A stretch of DNA of 21,288 nucleotides. Origin: Claveliimonas sp964652805. Its GTDB lineage: Bacteria > Bacillota > Clostridia > Lachnospirales > Lachnospiraceae. The notes below the pieces were generated by a model, which saw only the letters and a list, made by a program, of their open reading frames with translations, ran no database searches and had not been told where the DNA came from. A program made the translations under genes and the position numbers. The stretch lies in contig CAZZBJ010000036.1 of assembly GCA_964652805.1 (NCBI GenBank), positions 1 to 21,288 on the forward strand, given 5' to 3'. Position 1 is the first letter of the stretch, and every line of letters begins with the position of its first letter. This document shows, one piece after another, positions 21,061 to 21,288 of this stretch.

Positions 21061-21288
21061 GTTACCATTCCTTTCTCGTCGCTTTGATCATTTTTACTAT
21101 CCAAACCGGTGTCTCCCGGAATGTTTGCTGTCATGGGGACTGCTTCCTCTCCGCCTTCCGCCGCCTGTTTTGTCCCGTCTGTCCGACTTCCCGGAGCCGG
21201 CTTGAAAAACCGCAGCCGCAGCGCATTGGTCACCACGCACACAGAGGAGAGGCTCATGGCCGCAGAGCCGATCATGGGGCTTAAGCGC
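20844..21288 (-). CDS. copA: copper-translocating P-type ATPase, C-terminus with fused HMA domain (partial)
   Basis: The last 147 codons are visible. The frame enters from the right edge with SPMIGSAAMSLSSVCVVTNA then LRLRFFKP, the final transmembrane helix of CopA-type ATPases. A poorly conserved linker of about 45 residues rich in Gly, Glu, Asp and Lys follows. The last part is a full HMA domain starting at MQKTLVVEGMMCEHC, with the copper-binding CxxC in GMMCEHC, and ending EAGYEPVSCTAQ. CopA exports Cu(I) using ATP; C-terminal HMA domains are common in Clostridia. An AAAGGA eight bases upstream of the internal ATG at 21060 could also give a free 72-residue CopZ-like chaperone. The rlmI remnant follows 41 bases downstream. 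Confidence 0.92.
   Translation of the reverse strand, partial: RLSPMIGSAAMSLSSVCVVTNALRLRFFKPAPGSRTDGTKQAAEGGEEAVPMTANIPGDTGLDSKNDQSDEKGMVTMQKTLVVEGMMCEHCKMHVEKALAGVAGVKGAQVDLAKKTATVSMTEAVADQVLMDAVKEAGYEPVSCTAQ

Noticed and set aside
20312..21205. Plus-strand open frame of 297 codons opposite the rlmI relict and copA
   Set aside because: It spans two recognised minus-strand genes and the gap between them. Its product is low-complexity Pro/Ser/Leu sequence without motifs.
1..21288. CRISPR arrays, tRNA/rRNA genes, insertion sequences, phage attachment sites
   Set aside because: No regularly spaced repeats, CCA-ended cloverleaf sequence, transposase motifs or paired long repeats were found by reading. 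Short degenerate elements could be missed by eye.

Overview
The window looks like chromosomal DNA of an anaerobic gut-type Firmicute, most likely a Clostridia/Lachnospiraceae member. This is inferred from strong AGGAGG-type ribosome binding sites, a lipobox protein with an acidic Thr/Glu linker, an ATP-dependent double-cubane reductase pair, a C_GCAxxG_C_C protein and a CopA with a C-terminal HMA domain. Nearly every gene is on the minus strand; the exception is an AraC regulator at 626-1465. No rRNA, tRNA, CRISPR array or insertion sequence was seen. Base composition changes visibly along the window: A+T-rich at about 1700-6340 and 11960-20300, G+C-rich at about 630-1460, 6350-11850 and 20300-21288.

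Region 1 (1-1465): the first codons of a minus-strand gene, probably a DNA methyltransferase, with a clear sigma-A-type promoter; a 57-residue ORF of unknown function; a bidirectional hairpin; and an AraC regulator.

Region 2 (1466-8676, minus strand): a tightly packed, mostly overlapping operon that resembles an elaborated form of the E. coli ydjXYZ-ynjABCDEF locus. It holds a double-rhodanese lipoprotein (YnjE-like), a four-TM protein, two TVP38/TMEM64 membrane proteins flanking an Fe-S/CCG-domain protein, a frameshifted Cys-rich microprotein, a C_GCAxxG_C_C protein, a fusion of the two 'rSAM/selenodomain-associated' transferases, an APH-fold phosphotransferase with an altered catalytic motif, and a decayed YnjB-like substrate-binding lipoprotein. 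The transporter part appears lost or decaying here. The sulfurtransferase has its own promoter and terminator.

Region 3 (8807-11848, minus strand): a double-cubane-cluster reductase with its ASKHA activase, a possible decayed gene fragment, and an alpha/beta hydrolase.

Region 4 (11966-20008, minus strand): a catabolic island made of a PLP trans-sulfuration-type enzyme, an NhaC-family transporter, a UlaG-like lactonase, an FGGY sugar kinase, an intracellular FG-GAP-like propeller protein and a SorC-family regulator. Two copies of the inverted repeat TGCAC-N4-GTGCA lie in front of the two transcription units (16775-16788 and 19995-20008). They are good candidates for the SorC operator and would tie all six genes into one regulon. 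There is no Ula PTS, so a kinase plus a non-PTS transporter appears to replace the PTS upstream of a UlaG-type lactonase. This is the most promising undescribed system in the window.

Region 5 (20041-21288): two minus-strand intrinsic terminators, an rlmI-like rRNA methyltransferase pseudogene that has lost its catalytic core and carries a G-run frameshift, and the C-terminus of a CopA copper ATPase whose terminal HMA domain has its own internal ribosome-binding-site/ATG signal.
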